DNA of 5,819 nt from Bacillota bacterium (GTDB taxonomy: Bacteria; Bacillota; DSM-12270; Thermacetogeniales; Thermacetogeniaceae): assembly GCA_030627585.1 (NCBI GenBank), contig DAOURU010000082.1, positions 1 to 5,819 on the forward strand. Reading direction: 5' to 3'. How positions within the stretch are numbered: position 1 is the stretch's first letter; the number at the start of each line of letters is the position of its first letter. Both the position numbers and the translations under genes were made by a program. Below the pieces are notes generated by a model, which was given only the letters and a program-made list of their open reading frames with translations, did no database searches and was not told the origin of the DNA. This document shows, in pieces, positions 4,704-5,819 of this stretch.

Positions 4704-5049
4704 GCAAGAGAAACTATGAAGATTATTTAAAGGATATTTAAACTCAATTTATGCCATCGAAACATTTATTAACGGCATCACAAAAAATGAATTTATGGAT
4801 GATCTAAAAACTATTTATGCAACGAGAAAGGCCATTGAGATTATTGGGGAAGCAGTGAAGAAAATTCCAAGTTCAATTAAAGATAAGTACAGAGATATTC
4901 CCTGGAGAGAGATTGCTGGTATGCGTGATGTGCTCGTGCACGATTACTTTGGTGTAGATCTGGATGTATTGTGGAAAACTGTTCAACAAGACATTCCAGA
5001 ATTAAAGATGATGTTTATAAAAATTATGAAAGATCTAAACAAGGGGTAG
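4700..5049 (+). pseudogene. hepT: hepT (DUF86, HEPN toxin) broken by a one-base deletion
   Basis: ATG 4700 begins MSKRNYEDYLKDI and meets TAA at 4739-4741. The family sequence continues one frame over, from about 4738: LNSIYAIETFINGI, then RKAIEIIGEAVKKIP, DIPWREIAGMRDVLVHDYF and DLDVLWKTVQQDIPEL, to TAG 5047-5049. Adding one T to the run at 4737-4739 joins both parts into 116 residues, the normal length for HepT. The RX4HXY motif (RDVLVHDY, ribonuclease and AMP-acceptor site) is intact in the second part. A start at ATG 4795 inside the second frame would lack the first helix and has no ribosome site. The toxin is thus probably inactive unless the ribosome slips or the base is a sequencing error. 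Its partner mntA is immediately upstream. Confidence 0.88.
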
Positions 5050-5216
5050 TTCCCACGTTTATTGACGATGATCAAGTCCTAAATTGTATGTAAAAAGACT
5101 TCTTTGCCACCAATTCATTGTAATCCGTTTTCTGCGAGGTTTTGAGCCCAGGACAAGATATTTTAGGTCCAACTTTTCACGGATTCAGGTAATTGGTTAA
5201 TATTGTCAGTAAGCTG

Positions 5217-5245
5217 TTGCCGTGACCTCTTGCTGGGTTTATAAT
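5217..5245 (+). promoter_or_regulatory. Sigma-A-type promoter before the UPF0175-like gene
   Basis: TTGCCG (5217-5222) and a perfect TATAAT (5240-5245) are 17 bases apart. The ATG at 5244 lies inside the -10 box and so cannot be in the transcript; this argues for translation from ATG 5277. Bases 5050-5216 upstream show no gene and no clear terminator. Confidence 0.6.
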
Positions 5246-5276
5246 GGCTCAAGAAAGAACTATATGGGGTTGGACG

Positions 5277-5489
5277 ATGAACCAAAGAATCCTGAAAATA
5301 CCGTATCCAGAGGATTTACCGGAAGCGGTGGGCGAGACGCCCGAGGAGTTCGAGCAGAAACTTAGATTCCTGATGGTTTGCCAAACTCTTTGGCTTCTCG
5401 CATCCTCATGTCCTGATTGGCAATCTGTCTCCCGTGAGGGTATAATAGGGACGCTACTAAAGTTCCAGGAATGTCGAGGAGGGTTTTAG
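5277..5489 (+). pseudogene. UPF0175-family antitoxin, frameshifted
   Basis: From ATG 5277 the protein reads MNQRILKIPYPEDLPEAVGE followed by TPEEFEQKLRFLMV. This is the start of the UPF0175 family (small antitoxins paired with PIN toxins): a strand, YPEDLPEALG, then an EEFExxLRxxLAxKLF helix. Directly after it the match is lost in this frame. Removing one T from 5377-5379 restores VAKLF, the expected continuation. Further down, a third frame holds ATKVPGMSRRVL (about 5450-5485), which resembles the family's AAELAGMSR helix-turn-helix end. So at least two frame changes separate recognisable parts. As it stands the frame ends at TAG 5487-5489 with an unrelated C-terminus (CPDWQSVSREG...). The intermediate GKISSGKAAE block cannot be recovered. 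The protein is probably non-functional. Confidence 0.6.
5417..5446 (+). promoter_or_regulatory. Promoter inside the UPF0175 wreck, driving the last antitoxin
   Basis: TTGGCA (5417-5422, one base off consensus) and a perfect TATAAT (5441-5446) lie 18 bases apart. Transcription would begin near 5453, about 37 bases before the GTG at 5490. This would make the antitoxin and vapC remnant independent of the broken gene. Confidence 0.55.
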
Positions 5490-5750
5490 GTGGCTATAGA
5501 AAAAAAACCATTAGGGGAGTTGTTGAGGCTTGTTAGCCAACTTTCAGATCAGGAACAGCTTGAGCTTATTGCTCAGCTTTCCAGGCGTTTGGCGAAAAAG
5601 TTGCGCTCCCAACCGCAACACCCAACCTGGATGGAGATGTCGGGTTTAGGAGCAGAAATCTGGAAGGGAAATGACGCCCAGGAATACGTAAGCCGGGAGA
5701 GGGAAAGTTGGGACAATATGCCCAAAAGTTGCTTGGCGACGAGAAGCTGA
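5490..5750 (+). CDS. Small VapB-like antitoxin of a PIN module
   Basis: GTG 5490 has GAGGAGGG (5476-5483) six bases upstream and directly follows the UPF0175 stop. The 86-residue product begins with an amphipathic helix region: LGELLRLVSQLSDQEQLELI and a basic stretch, RRLAKKLR, suited to dimerisation. The C-terminal part (WKGNDAQEYVSRERESW, 58-74) is the linear element that such antitoxins use to cover a PIN toxin's active site; the family usually ends at or just after RERESW. Here the last dozen residues (DNMPKSCLATRS) run over the start of the vapC remnant. I cannot name the family exactly. Its role as antitoxin rests on this tail and on the PIN start immediately behind. The toxin is truncated, so it is now an antitoxin without a working partner. 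Confidence 0.75.
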   Translation: MAIEKKPLGELLRLVSQLSDQEQLELIAQLSRRLAKKLRSQPQHPTWMEMSGLGAEIWKGNDAQEYVSRERESWDNMPKSCLATRS

Positions 5751-5794
5751 CTGTTTGGGTTGTTGATGGAAGTGTGGCGATGAAGCCTGCCTAA
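5708..5794 (+). pseudogene. vapC: vapC (PIN toxin) N-terminal fragment
   Basis: In the frame one step from the antitoxin, TTG 5708 follows GGAGAGGG with four bases of spacing. The frame reads MGQYAQKLLGDEKLTVWVVD then GSVAMK, before PA and TAA 5792-5794. VWVVDxSVAxK is the start of a VapC PIN domain, containing the first catalytic aspartate (usual form VVDASVALKWF). The next residues, normally W-F-x-P-E, are lost and only 28 codons remain, against about 130 expected. It overlaps the antitoxin gene by 43 bases, a common arrangement. Whether the remainder continues in another frame beyond the window cannot be seen; the last 25 bases show no PIN sequence. A TGG-TATAAA (5809-5817) at the edge could be part of another promoter. 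Confidence 0.65.
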
Positions 5795-5819
5795 CTCCGA
5801 GGCAAATATGGTATAAAGA

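Noticed and set aside
4795..5049. A short independent 84-residue gene from ATG 4795
   Set aside because: The frame extends upstream with HepT sequence and joins the 4700 start after a one-base correction; ATG 4795 has no ribosome site.
5244..5276. ATG 5244 as start of the UPF0175-like gene
   Set aside because: It lies within the TATAAT box of a well-spaced promoter, and UPF0175 similarity begins at ATG 5277.
1..5819. CRISPR array, tRNA or rRNA
   Set aside because: No regularly spaced repeats and no recognisable tRNA or rRNA segments on either strand by eye.

Overview
The window looks like an accessory 'toxin-antitoxin island' from a bacterium, most likely a Firmicute of the Clostridia type, possibly thermophilic. 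This rests on strong GGAGG-type ribosome binding sites, frequent GTG and TTG starts, near-consensus sigma-A-type promoters and a dense mix of AbrB/PIN, MNT/HEPN, UPF0175 and DUF4258/YgiT-type modules. The taxonomic guess is inference. Base composition changes visibly from block to block: the AbrB-PIN pair at 1469-2281 is GC-rich and the MNT-HEPN pair at 4410-5049 is AT-rich. That fits modules acquired separately.

Left part (1-1370). The window opens inside the C-terminal end of an IS1-type transposase that loses similarity after the family's catalytic-region motif. A DUF4258 toxin-like gene and a YgiT-type zinc-finger antitoxin-like gene follow as a tight pair. Next comes a wreck of murJ (lipid II flippase): pieces of its N-terminal part and its extreme C-terminus survive in three different frames, with most of the gene deleted.

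Middle (1365-4108). A good promoter leads into an AbrB-type antitoxin and a PIN-domain (VapC-like) toxin that carries a four-cysteine zinc-ribbon-like insert. Facing them on the minus strand is a HEPN-type/MNT nucleotidyltransferase pair (order HEPN then MNT, ATGA overlap). Further right on the minus strand is a second MNT nucleotidyltransferase without a HEPN partner. It is followed by an AbrB antitoxin whose PIN partner is missing and whose frame runs on into unrelated sequence.

Right part (4334-5819, plus strand). An extended -10 promoter precedes a third MNT gene and a DUF86/HepT gene (order MNT then HEPN, ATGA overlap); this hepT is broken by a one-base deletion. Another promoter drives a UPF0175-type antitoxin that is frameshifted. 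Inside its wreck lies a second near-consensus promoter, placed to transcribe a small antitoxin followed by a truncated vapC.

Taken together there are remnants of about seven toxin-antitoxin modules in 5.8 kb. Three look intact (DUF4258/YgiT-type, AbrB/PIN, HEPN/MNT on the minus strand). In the others the toxin is usually the part that is missing or broken while the antitoxin frame stays open. No CRISPR array, rRNA or tRNA was recognised.
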